NCBI GenBank assembly: GCA_029204225.1
Contig: CM055098.1
Coordinates: 6,547,746-6,611,745 of the forward strand
Source: Diphasiastrum complanatum
Lineage: Eukaryota; Streptophyta; Lycopodiopsida; Lycopodiales; Lycopodiaceae
DNA: 64,000 nucleotides
Direction: 5' to 3'
The position numbers and the translations under genes were made by a program. The notes under the pieces are model-generated. The model ran no database searches, had not been told where the DNA came from, and saw nothing but the letters and a program-made list of their open reading frames with translations. Positions 1-10,806 of this stretch are shown here, in pieces. Positions within the stretch are counted from its first letter, which is position 1, and every line of letters starts with the position of its first letter.

Positions 1-76
1 TACAATAATTTAATATGGAAGAATACCATTAGCCTATATTGCTCTGGAACTAACATAGTGTGGTTCTTTTTTGCAG

Positions 77-227
77 TGACCTGTCTGTCTGGTGCTTTTC
101 TTGTGATGCTTATATAGATGCACAGGTGGTAAACGAATTACGCCCTTCTTTTGAAGTAACGTATCTGAAGAAATTCGGTGTAGAGGCACCAAAGCGTTCC
201 GAAGGCGAGTCAGCTGCAAAAGAGTAG
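77..227 (+). CDS. last exon of a ZnF-UBP domain protein (partial)
   Basis: A pyrimidine-rich tract ending in TTTTTTGCAG (AG at 75-76) precedes a frame that reads DLSVWCFSCDAYIDAQ and continues to a TAG at 225-227, 50 codons in all. The DLSVWCFxCxAYID pattern is the second half of a zinc-finger UBP fold, which binds the free C-terminal tail of ubiquitin in USP and HDAC6-type proteins. The first half, with the other zinc ligands, would lie upstream of the window. The C-terminal tail is short, charged and rich in Lys and Glu. The exon is the 3' terminal one because a stop follows and AT-rich non-coding sequence comes next. The family call rests on this motif alone, so the full-length identity (small ZnF-UBP protein, deubiquitinase or deacetylase relative) is open. 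Confidence 0.62.
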
Positions 228-772
228 ATCAATATTAGTGCAGATCCACCAGAATGTTTAATAGAAAGTGCAGCATTTTTGGGCCTTTATCTTTTTGTAG
301 TAATCTCTTAACTCTGAAAATGTGGGACATCAAAAATAGAGATATTTCATAGAATTTGTCCAATCTAGGTATTAGGAAGAATGTAAGGCTTGATATAATA
401 TTTACTTAGAGCATTTGTGGATTTTTCGGCATCAAACTGTGTACTTGAAATTGCATGAGTTGGATGGTTTGTTTTTGGTGATCAGTGTTGGTTGAATAGA
501 ACAGCAGCCCAGCCACCTGATGGCTAGCAGAAGTAGCTGCAGAGGGAGAGCAGCTGCATCCTTTTCCACTTTGTTTTACACTGGTTCACCTTTTTACAGA
601 GCAAACATATGCTGCTTTTCTGGGCTATGCTTTGTCTTTTTTATCACCCCTCTTGCTGCAAGCCAATTTAGTATAGGGAAATCCCTGTTTTGAGGTGAGG
701 GCCTTCCCCTGAATAACGACCAACTAAAAAAGCTACTAAAGTAAATTAGCATCTGAAAAAATAGACTGGTTT
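228..772. other. 3' UTR and flank of the ZnF-UBP gene
   Basis: No coding frame or repeat is recognisable here. It follows the stop codon of the terminal exon directly, so the first few hundred bases are probably 3' UTR. It ends at the inverted repeat that begins at 773. Confidence 0.5.
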
Positions 773-803
773 GAGGAACCTTACTAAGGGTGTTTTCACA
801 CAG
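773..803 (+). repeat. left terminal inverted repeat of the Harbinger element (with palindromic flank)
   Basis: GGGTGTTTTCACACA begins at 788 and is matched in inverse orientation by TGTGTGAAAACACCC ending at 13903. TAA (785-787) lies just outside. Further out, GAGGAACCTT at 773-782 is also mirrored by AAGGTTCCTC at 13909-13918. A second inverted pair lies inside: GGCCCATTTTCACACA near 866-881 against TGTGTGAAAACGGGCC near 13803-13818. Confidence 0.7.
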
Positions 804-2873
804 CCCCCGGCGTGTCCAGGTTTGAATACCAACATTTTATTGGTTTACAAGGTAGAAATGGATCTGGCCCATTTTCACACAACTAAACTTGCCCCCAGGT
901 GGCATCTGAGCTGGCACTTAAACATTGCCACGCTGTGGCAGCTTGAGAAGTTGGAGTTGCTGGGGTCACCACCCGGCAAGTCCTACTTCTACGGGCCACT
1001 ACTTTTGTGGGACTAATCAGCTGTTCTCCCTCCTAAAAATTTCCCGCCCTCACGGTTTGTGTTTCATCGTCGCGCAATTTCTCCCTCTCTGTTCCAGCTA
1101 TGATAAACCACGATTGTGCCTGGTCTGTTTCCATGAGTTGCGATGCTCTGATCATCATGAGGTGCGATGCTCTGTGATCAGGTAAGTTGCCTGCGTTTTT
1201 TACAGGTGCGCTTCACCTAGCTGTGGTGCGCAACATCAATTCTGAATCCTCTGCTGGATCAGAATTCTTTGTTGTTCTTTGGGTGGAGCTTGCTGCCCTG
1301 GATAGGGGATGTGATCCACTTTCATGTACAGCATTGCAAGGTCTTCTGAAACCTTTGCTGGATGTGAATATTTTGTTGAAATTTGTTCTCAAATGGTTAC
1401 TGAAATGCTGTAAAATGAACAATGGATCGCTGGCTTGAATTGAAAATCTACATTCTCATCAAATGTTTGTACTGTTATTTGCAGACAAACAACAGTGCAC
1501 TGACCTTGCATTTTTGTCAAACGCTAGAAGGAAGCTTCATTCCAGGTTGCTCTCATCCTGGTGTATTTTTTAATTTTGTATTGTTCTCTTCATGTCGTCG
1601 TTTGTTCTTGAAGTTGCTGTAGCATGTACATTCCTTCCTTTTGCCTGGAGTTCCCATTCACGAATGCAAGTCCCACAACAATTAACTAATTTGCTTCTAG
1701 AACCAGCTTTTTGAAGAGCGTGAACACTGATTTCCTGACCTTCGACAACGGGCTTACTGATATTCCATGAATTTCCAATATCTCCTTCCAGCTATCTTTC
1801 CATTTGTGAGAGCTAAAGTTAATAATCTATTTGGAAGGTGTGTGATGAATAAAATGCTACACCAGCTTCTGAAATGCTTGAAACGGGATGCCACAGAGGC
1901 AATGGCAACCACATTTTTGCTTTATACAGTCATCATCTCCTTATGCCTTGCATCCTTTTGATATACCAGCGTTAGCAGTGACTCCGAAGTTTACTTGACT
2001 AACATTTAATGCAGGGGACTGGTTTTGGGTCTTCCATCAAAGAACCCAGCTTCCTGGCCATCAATTGTGCAGAAGCTGGTTCACAATGCATATCCAGCTA
2101 TGTGAGATCTGAGAACTAAAGACAAATACTTCTGCTTCTAAAGGACAAATTTCCAAAACTAAGAGGAGTAGATTGAATGGGAGGAAAAAGAGAGGGAGGA
2201 GATTGAACGACGAGGAATAATAGTAACAATGAAACTAGATATTGTTTTGTGTTGTGTGTCATTGTTTGATGATTACCGCTGGTCTTTGTCTGGTGTCATG
2301 GACGTAGAAGAAAAATTAACTGCAGCCGGCGTTTACTTACAGGTTGGGAAATGATGGTGCAAAATTGTAAGTTAGTGTGTGCGATACAAAAAGAACATAG
2401 AATCTTCGAAAAAAAAGAGCACATTTATGTGTCTGCAATCTCTGCAATGTAGGTGATCATTTTTCTGATTATAACATTGAGCTGAATCTGGAGCCCTTAT
2501 TCTAATCATCAAATTTCTGTCAATGGATTGTTTGTGCAAAATGCACACGCAGCTTCGGATCAATTTTCCGTAACCATTGCCTGGTTTTAGTGCCACCAGG
2601 CTCAAGAAATTGGAAGAACCACAAATAACTTACATGTTGTGGTCCAAACAATTTCAAATCATGACTGGTTTCCCTGACTTTAGCTTGTTGAACTTCCACA
2701 TATGATGTTAATTTGGTTGTCCTTCGATATGATTTTTTTGTTTGTTGAAAGTATGCTTGTTTCGATTTGAGTCCGAGTTAGTCTGTGAACACACAATTCC
2801 AATCTACAATTGAGGGTTTCAAGGCTGAATGCATTTCTATTTGTGTGCGATATAGGTTATACCAACAGCTCAA
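804..2873. other. Harbinger left arm, no gene recognised
   Basis: This 2-kb stretch has only short open frames in several phases and nothing I can assign. A possible acceptor (GCAG at 2011-2014) precedes about 90 bp that are open in all three frames, which is too weak to call an exon. It may include captured or regulatory DNA. Confidence 0.4.
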
Positions 2874-3789
2874 ATGGCATCAGGGTTTGTCCCGTTTAAT
2901 AGTCATTATGTTCAACCGTCTATGGAGAGTTTGAAGATGGGAGTCAAAACCAGGGGTGGTCACAACCAAATTGGGATGACATGGAAATAGTTCCGTCTAC
3001 ACAAACCCCAACGGTCCAAAAATTCCCTATTCGTAGACCCACTGCAAAACGAACCTTTCTTGAACCTTCTTTGGGAATACATTTCACAGTGCCGTCAGAG
3101 CCAACAAATCATTTTCATCAACCGACCAAGAAGGGAAAATCAGTTGCTTCACAGGATGTCGAGCAAAATCATGCAGTGTCAAAGGGGAAAAGATGGAAGG
3201 AACACTGGATAGTAAACTTAATTCATGTACGTGGTGACATGCAAGATGAATTCACAAAACCGCCAAAGCAGGGCGTTGACATTTGGCACAAAGTATATGT
3301 TAGATTGTGTGCCGCATGTTCGGACTTTGACAAAGACGTCGAGGCATGTAGGAAAAAGTGGAGGACTATTTACAAGGAGTACAAAGAAGACAAACTAGCA
3401 AATAAAGTATCAGGCAATGGGAGATCTAATAAGTGTAAATATTTTGACATTGTTGATGAGTACATGCATGATCGTGCACATGTGGTGTGCTATGCACATG
3501 CAAGCACGATAGATGTAGAGGAAGAAATCGCTATGGAGCCGACACAGAGACACCCACCAAAGACAACAATGACCAGCATATCGAAACAATTGCAAGCAAC
3601 CCCAACAAAAATGAAGTTCGCTTAAAAGAAGAAGAATCAACCATCATTTGACAAATTGGAGAATGCCATAATTAATTTGGCAAATTTTGAAGAAAGCAAT
3701 GGAGAGCACTAGCGTGAATTTGAGAAAAAAAGATTGGAAATTTTAGGGGACATGAGGGACTTAATGGCTTCGTACATCAACAAACTATG
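2874..3789 (+). pseudogene. Harbinger ORF1, MYB/SANT-like DNA-binding protein
   Basis: An ATG at 2874 opens MASGFVPFNSHYVQPSMES. A one-base shift near 2935 then leads into FEDGSQNQGWSQPNWDDMEI and an open frame to 3625. That part holds a MYB/SANT-like (trihelix-related) helix set: RWKEHWIVNLIHVRG, then a Trp-containing segment (VDIWHKVYVRL), then CRKKWRTIYKEYKEDK and KYFDIVDEY. After 3625 a shifted frame reads a charged, probably helical tail (FEKKRLEILGDMRDLMAS) to a TGA at 3787-3789, with one internal TAG. In PIF/Harbinger elements ORF1 binds the transposon ends and helps import the transposase to the nucleus. At least two frameshifts and one stop mark this copy as broken. Confidence 0.65.
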
Positions 3790-4570
3790 AGGCTGTTGGA
3801 AGTTGTTTCATTTAGTAGGGCATAGTTTGTTTTGCATGTTATGTTTTCCGATTTAGAGTGCCTAGTTGCAACTCAATTGCTGTCAATGTGGTTATGTTTT
3901 GATAAGATTAGCAACAATGTTTTTTGTTAATAAGGTTACGTTTATGAAGTACTTTTCCTTCTATCTTCAATAAAGTAAGGTCATTCGCCAGATAACATAT
4001 GTTAACCATTTCAACTTAACAATTGCAATGGACTCTTTTGTATCATTTTTTCTGTTGTATGACCAAGAATAAATTTAGCTCTGGTTAACAATTTTTATTC
4101 TACAACAGAATGGAATGCAAAACATCATTGTCTTGTTTGTTAGATCAAGAGTACATGCTCTCTGTTGCACCATTGATTTGTGCTACGATTTTGCTATTGC
4201 TTTCATTGACTCCTGTCATAAATTGTAGGATCCAAGAGTAAATGCCATAAATTTCAATTGTCAAATGAAGTTGTTTGACCAAACCATGTGTACTTGCAAT
4301 GTTTGATGCAGTCTCATTTGTTGTAACTATTTTGCGGCATATGGATCCCTCACGTGGTTCGTTTATCAAAGTCATGATGTTGTTTTGGATCGTTATAAAT
4401 GCAATAGAAGAGAGTTGCATAGACAGAAGACATGCTAGCCTTGGACGGATTCAAAAGTTGCTCCATATACTGCAATCACGTAGACCTAGACACAAAAGAA
4501 TAACAAGCCAAAGGTCTGTTTGGACGCACCCACGCATACAAGGGTATGTAGGACAATATTTGCTTGGGTC
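3790..4570. other. Harbinger spacer between ORF1 and transposase
   Basis: AT-rich sequence with no supported gene. The 5' portion of the transposase gene should lie near its right end, but I see no clean frame that joins the transposase after the copia insertion. It is probably decayed. Confidence 0.4.
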
Positions 4571-4575
4571 ATACA
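4571..4575. repeat. target-site duplication ATACA, left copy
   Basis: ATACA abuts the TG of the 5' LTR and is repeated exactly at 10802-10806 after the 3' LTR. It is the 5-bp duplication expected for copia integration. Confidence 0.9.
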
Positions 4576-5311
4576 TGTGAAGAATTGAAAAAGATTATCT
4601 ATGTTAGATATAGGGGTCTTATGTTTTTTACATCAAGCATCTAGGTGTAGGATGTTGATAGGAATAAATTTGGCATAGATGGCAAATTATGCATTTCCAC
4701 TTGTAATGCCACTATTGAGCCAAAATAGAGTAAGAGGCTAAACACTTGCTAATTAGAGTGTAGACAAGTGTAAAGTTTTTGTTTGATGAATTCCAAGAGG
4801 TCCAATAGGATATAAGGTGGAACCTTGTGAGGTCCAATAGGAAATTGAGGTGTGCTTGAATATAGTCCAATAGAATTAAGAGGTGCATAGATCAATGATC
4901 CAATAGGATCAAGAGGTGACAAAATGTGGTCCAATCATAGTTAAGCATAGTGGTAGCTCGTGGACCTACTAGTATCATTGTACTCCTCATTTTGAAGTCA
5001 ATTGATTTGGTGATTTCATGGATTTTGTGAGTTATTGGATTTCTAGCTTTCTCTCTCTACCCGAGAGCTCTTGATGCATTTTCTCTCTCTACCCGAAAAG
5101 AGCAGCTTGTTTTTACTTAGATTATTTTTTGAATACTTCCCACACGTGTGAGTGAGAGTTGGAAGTGATTGAATGCATGTAGTAGTGTGTTTTTGCCATA
5201 GGATTCAAGGTTGATCTTGAATCTCAATCTAGTCTTGATCTTGGTGCATCTACACACCTTAGGAGATCACAAGTACATGTAGTGGACAGTCCACACGTGT
5301 GAAATTCAACA
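4576..5311 (+). repeat. 5' LTR of copia element 1
   Basis: The LTR starts TGTGAAGAATTG and ends ATTCAACA. It holds two copies of the palindrome CACACGTGTG (5141-5150 and 5292-5301), whose core CACGTG is a G-box, and two CT-rich tracts near 5045-5100. I see no clear TATA box. Confidence 0.93.
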
Positions 5312-5323
5312 TGGTATCAGAGC
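5312..5323 (+). promoter_or_regulatory. primer binding site (initiator tRNA-Met)
   Basis: TGGTATCAGAGC directly follows the LTR end. It is complementary to the 3' end of plant initiator tRNA-Met, the usual copia primer. Confidence 0.9.
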
Positions 5324-6068
5324 CTACCTAAGGTTACCATGCATTTTGATCCATCTAAGTGAAAAAAATTTCATCAATCTTGAGCTAGAAGTTGTCAAGG
5401 CCCATTTTCCTAGCTATCTTGTTCAATCTTGGATCAAAAGAGATCAAAAGGACATTGATTAGGTCTGACCTGGTACTGTACAGAATCAGGTGCTCAGACA
5501 CGTGTGTGGAACATCCAATTTCAGTTTGGAAGTTCTCTCTCATGTTTGATCCATTTATCTTGCTTGATAGCTTGTTTTGAAGCTATTTTTGTCTAGTTTC
5601 TGTTGCAATCAGTTTCATTCCATTTGGTTGAGCCAATCAAAAGTTATAAGCTTTTGAAGAGGGTTAGGTAGGGCACCTAGACCTGGGTGGACACATTTGG
5701 TTTGGTCAAGAGATTGCTTGGTTGATCCAAAATCACAGTTGTATGCTTGCCAATCTCATCTATATGTGATCTAGGCACTGTTTTGAGATCTTAGCCATTT
5801 TGTTTCATGCAATATCATTGTATTTGAGTCAAATTTGGTTTCTTAGTGTATTTCACACGTGCTAAGAGTGTTAGATCCTAACTTTGCCTATACTCCATCA
5901 TTTGATGTGAAATAGATCTTGTTTTAGAGAGATTTGAGTAGCTAGTGAGAATCAATTCACAAATTGTTGTAAGATCTTTCATAGGAGGAGATAGTACTCA
6001 ATTATTGAATCCTATTGAAAGTGTGTAACAACATTTATTGTTCGTCATTTGAGTTTTCTTCACTTCAA
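5324..6068 (+). other. untranslated leader of copia element 1
   Basis: About 745 bp of AT-rich leader between the PBS and the gag start. It contains further G-box-like words (ACACGTGTGTGG near 5498, TTCACACGTGC near 5865). No long frame of its own. Confidence 0.7.
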
Positions 6069-9000
6069 ATGTCTTCAATGGGTTCATCCTTGTTGGAACC
6101 AAGTGAAAGATTGACCACTTCAAATTATTCAATTTGGAAAATGAGGATGGAGTCCATCTTGATCCTTCAAGACGTGATGGACATAGTTCTTGGCCTTGAA
6201 GAAGAACCACAAGTTCTTCAAGAGGTTCAAAAATACAAAAAGAGAGCTAGGATGGCTCTCCACTACATTAAGATGAATGTCTCTAATGAGATATTGAGGG
6301 AGATAGGTACTTGTACAACAGCCAAAGAAGCTTGGGATTGTCTCAAGACTATCTATGAGGCTAAGAATACCTCTAGGCTTCTCACTCTTAGGAATCAAAT
6401 CTTTCAAAGTAGCCAAAAGAGTGATGAGAGTGCATCTAGTTATGTTTTGAGAGTAAAAGATATTCATAGAGAGCTTGCTTGTATTGGTGATTCCATCAAT
6501 CAAAATGAGCTAGTTCAAGTCATTCTCAATGGCTTGAGAAGTGAATTTGATAATCTTGTCCAATCCTATGCCATTAAGGAGGAGCTACCAAGTTTGGAGG
6601 CTCTCCAAAGTGTGCTAATTTCAGAAGAATCAAGACAAGAGTACAAGCTCTTGAGGATGGACAAGCTTTCTCTCACTCATAATGATGGCAAAGCTCTCTT
6701 TGCCAAGGATAAGCACAAAGAGAGGAGCAAGAACCAACATCAACAATCCTCAAGCAAGGACAAAGTCAAATCCAAAGACAAAGATGAGGAGGAAGATGAT
6801 TCCTCTAATGCTTCATCATCCAAGCTCAAGAAGAAGAAGAAGATCAAGTGCTTTTATTGTGGCAAGAAAGGTCATTATGCCACCAATTGCTTCAAAAAGA
6901 AGAATAAACTCAAGCAAGCCAATATTACCAATGAGAAGGAAGACACTATTGCAAGTGATGGAGAGGGATCTCTTATGGTCTCTAGTTTCTCATCTACTCC
7001 TTTCAAGAAGGACGGCCTATGGTATATTGATAGTGGAGCCTCTTCACATATGTGTAGCTCCAAGGACTCTTTCTCTTCTATTGCACCTTATGATGGAGTG
7101 AAGAAATCAATATACACTGCAAATGATTTTGAATGTCCTATTGAAGGCATAGGGAACATTCCCTTGAAGCTTGCATCCTCTAAAGTTCTTTCTCTCTCTA
7201 GAGTTCTTTATGTACCTAAGCTTACCAAGAATCTTATTAGTGTTGGCCAATTGCTTGATAATGGCCTTGATGTAAAATTCAATGTTGATACTTGCACTAT
7301 CAAGAAGAATGATGAGATACTTGCATTAGGATCTAGATTTGGTGGCATCTATAAACTAGTTCCAAATGAGTATGTGAATGCTTGTAATGTTGCTCTTGTG
7401 AACAAGCTCTCTATGGAGGAATTATGGCATAGGAGGTTGGGACATCCCAACTACAAATCCATGCTCTCTATGATCAAAGAATCCAAAGCTATTGGCTTGT
7501 CAAAGTCATTCTCCAAGAAGATCAAGCCTTGTGAGGCTTGTGCTATTGCTAAATCTCACAAAAATCCATTTACAAGATCTTCTATCAAAAGCAAGCATCC
7601 TTTGGAGTTAATCCACTCGGATGTGCATTTCTCATCAACTACAAGCAAGGGAGGAGCCACTTGTTTTGTTACTTTCATTGATGATTACACAAGATTCACT
7701 TGGATATATCTTCTTGCTTCAAAATCTATGGTGTTTGATCATTTCCTTATTTTCAAAGCTTATGTAGAAAAGCAATTCTCATTCAAGATTAAAGCTCTTA
7801 GAAGTGATGGAGGTGGTGAATATATCTCCAATAAATTTCAAGATTTTTGTGAGCTTGAAGGCATTAAAAGAGAGTTTTCTTGTGCCTACTCTCCATCTCA
7901 AAATGGAGTGGCCGAGAGAAAGAATAGATCTCTATGTGAATGTGCAAAATCTATGAGAATTGAGGCATCTTTGCCCAAAGATTTTTGGGGAGAAGCCATT
8001 AATTGTGCAAATTATCTTTGCAATAGGCTCCCACATATAGCTCTTGGAGGAAAGTCACCATATGAAATCTTATTTTTGAAGAAGCCTAAGGTTGATCACC
8101 TTAGAGTTTTTGGATGCTTATGCTTTGTCCATATTCCCTTGGAAACAAGGAAGAAGGAAGATCCTAGTGCATGCAAAGGGATCATGGTTGGATACTCATC
8201 CACCAAGAAGGCCTATAGAGTCTTTATACTCTCTACTTCTCAAGTTATTGAAAGTAGAGATGTTGTCTTTCATGAAGATCAACACTCATCATTTGAAGAG
8301 GCCGAGATCAAGAAATCTGTGGATGCATCATCAATTATTGATTTTGAAGACAATCATGATGTGATGGGGTCGAGATTTGAAGAAGACTCTCCTCGGATTT
8401 TTTCACCAAGAAGATCCATGAGAGATAGATCCGAGCCTAAGAGGCTCTCATATGTTGACAAAGGCAAACAAGTGGATCTTGATTCCACTAATTATGTTTT
8501 TTATGTCTCTCATGAAGAGCCAAAGAATGTACAACAGGCACTCAATACCAAGGAGTGGTATGATGCCATGAAGCAAGAGTATGATGCATTGATCACCAAC
8601 AATACTTGGGAGCTTGTGGATCCTCCTTCCAACAAGCATGTGATTGGTTGCAAGTGGGTATTTCGGATCAAGTTCAATCATGATGGCACCATCAACAAGC
8701 ATAAAGCAAGATTATGTGCCAAAGGATTTGCTCAAATCCATTGTCTTGATTATGAGGAGACCTTTGCACCCGTTGCAAAGATGGTGACAATAAGAATTCT
8801 TATTTCTCTTGCTTGTTTTTTCAAGTGGAAGGTGTTCCAATTAGATGTATCCAATGCTTTTTTAAATGGTTATCTTGAGGAGGAGATCTATATGGAACAA
8901 CCTCAAGGATTAATCAAGGATGAGTCCAAAGTGTGCTTGCTCTTCAAAAGTCTTTATGGACTCAAGCAAGCACCAAGATCATGGTATTCAAGACTTAACT

Positions 9001-10046
9001 CTTTTCTTATCTCACTAGGATTTACTCTTAGTGACTATGATCCTTCCATGTATCTAAAGTTTGTTGATAGCAATATTGTCATTCTTCTAATTATTATTCT
9101 TTGTGGAAGTTGTATCAAGCTAGTTGATGAAACCAAGCTAGCACTTGGATGTGAGTTTAAAATGCAAGATCTAGGAGAGATACATTACATCCTAGGTCTA
9201 GAAATTGATTTTTATGAAAATCATGTCTTTATATGCCAATCTAGATATGCTCACTCTATGTTGGAAAAATTCCATATGGAAAATTCTAAGAGCATAGATA
9301 CTCCAATGGAGCAAATTGTAAAAGATCCTAACAAAGGTGATGAAAGATCCTTTGAGGACATCACACTTTTTAGGAGTCTTGTAGGCTCCTTGATTTGGCT
9401 TACCATTACTAGGCCCGATCTTAGTTTTTGTGTGCACAAATTGAGTCAATTTATGCAAGAACCTAAGATCCATCATTGGAAGATGGCCAAGAGGATTCTA
9501 AGATATGTATCTTCATCTTGTGATTATGGTCTACTCTATAAAAGTGAAGATCTATCCATTATTGGTTACTCGGATTCGGACTTTGCAAGTGACAAGATGG
9601 ATCGAAAGTCTATTAGTGCATACACTATCTTTCTTGGAGGCAATCTAATATCTTGGCTTTCCAAAAAGCAAGATACTATATCTCTCTCTTCATGTGAGGC
9701 CGAGTACAAAGCACTCACTACAACTACCAAAGAAGTGCTTTGGATCAAGAGGTTATTAATGGAACTAAAGTGCATCAAGGAGGATGATCTACCAATGATC
9801 AAGTGTGATAACATCTCGGCCCAAGCTCTTGCCAATAATCCCATATTTCATGCAAGAAGCAAGCACATAGAAGTGGCACACCATTTTGTGAGAGAAAAGC
9901 TTATTGGAGGAGAAATCTATTTGGAGCATGTCAACTCGTCCTCTTGTATTGTCGATCTACTCACCAAGCCTTTGAGCAAAAGTGCTTTCATCAAGCATAG
10001 ATCTAATCTTGGAGTTATATCAAGATCAATGCTCAAATCTTCATAG
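6069..10046 (+). CDS. copia gag-pol polyprotein, full length but lacking the RT YVDD box
   Basis: One uninterrupted frame of about 1,325 codons from the ATG at 6069. The frame is also open upstream to 6015, but the start MSSMGSSLLEPSERL matches the start of related copies in this window. In order: gag with the copia UBN2-type capsid; a zinc knuckle CFYCGKKGHYATNC (first Cys at 6849); protease DSGASSH (Asp at 7029); integrase zinc finger (HRRLGHPN...CEACAIAKSH, about 7430-7560) and DDE core with ERKNRS; RT with FAPVAKMVTIRILISLA and LKQAPRSWY; RNase H with SDSDFASDKMDRKS and SSCEAEYKAL. Where relatives read LLIYVDDIIL this copy reads LLIIIL at 9084-9101. The four residues Tyr-Val-Asp-Asp are removed in frame between 9092 and 9093. 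Both catalytic aspartates are therefore gone and RT should be inactive. Confidence 0.93.
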   Translation: MSSMGSSLLEPSERLTTSNYSIWKMRMESILILQDVMDIVLGLEEEPQVLQEVQKYKKRARMALHYIKMNVSNEILREIGTCTTAKEAWDCLKTIYEAKNTSRLLTLRNQIFQSSQKSDESASSYVLRVKDIHRELACIGDSINQNELVQVILNGLRSEFDNLVQSYAIKEELPSLEALQSVLISEESRQEYKLLRMDKLSLTHNDGKALFAKDKHKERSKNQHQQSSSKDKVKSKDKDEEEDDSSNASSSKLKKKKKIKCFYCGKKGHYATNCFKKKNKLKQANITNEKEDTIASDGEGSLMVSSFSSTPFKKDGLWYIDSGASSHMCSSKDSFSSIAPYDGVKKSIYTANDFECPIEGIGNIPLKLASSKVLSLSRVLYVPKLTKNLISVGQLLDNGLDVKFNVDTCTIKKNDEILALGSRFGGIYKLVPNEYVNACNVALVNKLSMEELWHRRLGHPNYKSMLSMIKESKAIGLSKSFSKKIKPCEACAIAKSHKNPFTRSSIKSKHPLELIHSDVHFSSTTSKGGATCFVTFIDDYTRFTWIYLLASKSMVFDHFLIFKAYVEKQFSFKIKALRSDGGGEYISNKFQDFCELEGIKREFSCAYSPSQNGVAERKNRSLCECAKSMRIEASLPKDFWGEAINCANYLCNRLPHIALGGKSPYEILFLKKPKVDHLRVFGCLCFVHIPLETRKKEDPSACKGIMVGYSSTKKAYRVFILSTSQVIESRDVVFHEDQHSSFEEAEIKKSVDASSIIDFEDNHDVMGSRFEEDSPRIFSPRRSMRDRSEPKRLSYVDKGKQVDLDSTNYVFYVSHEEPKNVQQALNTKEWYDAMKQEYDALITNNTWELVDPPSNKHVIGCKWVFRIKFNHDGTINKHKARLCAKGFAQIHCLDYEETFAPVAKMVTIRILISLACFFKWKVFQLDVSNAFLNGYLEEEIYMEQPQGLIKDESKVCLLFKSLYGLKQAPRSWYSRLNSFLISLGFTLSDYDPSMYLKFVDSNIVILLIIILCGSCIKLVDETKLALGCEFKMQDLGEIHYILGLEIDFYENHVFICQSRYAHSMLEKFHMENSKSIDTPMEQIVKDPNKGDERSFEDITLFRSLVGSLIWLTITRPDLSFCVHKLSQFMQEPKIHHWKMAKRILRYVSSSCDYGLLYKSEDLSIIGYSDSDFASDKMDRKSISAYTIFLGGNLISWLSKKQDTISLSSCEAEYKALTTTTKEVLWIKRLLMELKCIKEDDLPMIKCDNISAQALANNPIFHARSKHIEVAHHFVREKLIGGEIYLEHVNSSSCIVDLLTKPLSKSAFIKHRSNLGVISRSMLKSS

Positions 10047-10056
10047 ATAATTTTTT

Positions 10057-10064
10057 AGGAGGAG
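10057..10064 (+). promoter_or_regulatory. polypurine tract of copia element 1
   Basis: AGGAGGAG sits directly against the TG of the 3' LTR and would prime plus-strand synthesis. Confidence 0.85.
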
Positions 10065-10801
10065 TGTGAAGAATTGAAAAAGATTATCTATGTTAGATAT
10101 AGGGGTCTTATGTTTTTTACATCAAGCATCTAGGTGTAGGATGTTGATAGGAATAAATTTGGCATAGATGGCAAATAATGCATTTCCACTTGTAATGCCA
10201 CTATTGAGCCAAAATAGAGTAAGAGGCTAAACAATTGCTAATTAAAGTGTAGACAAGTATAAAGTTTTTGTTTGATGAATTCCAAGAGGTCCAATAGGAT
10301 ATAGAGGTGGAACCTTGTGAGGTCCAATAGGAAATTGAGGTGTGCTTGAATATAGTCCAATAGAATAAAGAGGTGCATAGATCAATGATCCAATAGGATC
10401 AAGAGGTGACAAAATGTGGTCCAATCATAGTTAAGCATAGTGGTAGCTCGTGGACCTACTAGTATCATTGTACTCCTCATTTTGAAGTCAATTGATTTGG
10501 TGATTTCATGGATTTTGTGAGTTATTGGATTTCTAGCTTTCTCTCTCTACCCGAGAGCTCTTGATGCATTTTCTCTCTCTACTCGAGGAGAGCAGCTTGT
10601 TTTTACTTAGATTATTTTTTGAATACTTCCCACACGTGTGAGTGAGAGTTGGAAGTGATTGAATGCATGTAGTAGTGTGTTTTTGCCATAGGATTCAAGA
10701 TTGATCTTGAATCTCAATCTAGTCTTGATCTTGGGGCATCTACACACCTTAGGAGATCACAAGTACATGTAGTGGACAATCCACACGTGTGAAATTCAAC
10801 A
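10065..10801 (+). repeat. 3' LTR of copia element 1
   Basis: 737 bp, TGTGAAGAATTG to ATTCAACA. It matches the 5' LTR apart from about eleven substitutions and a one-base indel. CACACGTGTG palindromes are at 10631-10640 and 10782-10791. ATACA (10802-10806) follows. Confidence 0.93.
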
Positions 10802-10806
10802 ATACA

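Larger units (their letters stand above)
4576..10801 (+). mobile_element. complete Ty1/copia element 1 (family A)
   Basis: The element has two LTRs of 736 and 737 bp (TG...CA), a perfect 5-bp TSD (ATACA), a PBS directly after the 5' LTR, a purine tract directly before the 3' LTR, and a single long gag-pol frame. The order protease, integrase, RT, RNase H defines Ty1/copia. The LTRs differ at about a dozen positions (roughly 98% identity by eye), so insertion was fairly recent. It sits inside the Harbinger element and therefore postdates it. The RT active-site box is missing, so the copy cannot make cDNA on its own. Confidence 0.95.

Noticed and set aside
2015-2125. Possible captured exon after GCAG at 2011-2014
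   Set aside because: All three frames are open over this short stretch and none matches a family I recognise, so an exon cannot be supported.
4275-4580. 101-codon frame just before element 1 as the transposase N-terminus
   Set aside because: Joining it across the copia insertion does not give the transposase frame, and stops intervene. No similarity could be seen.
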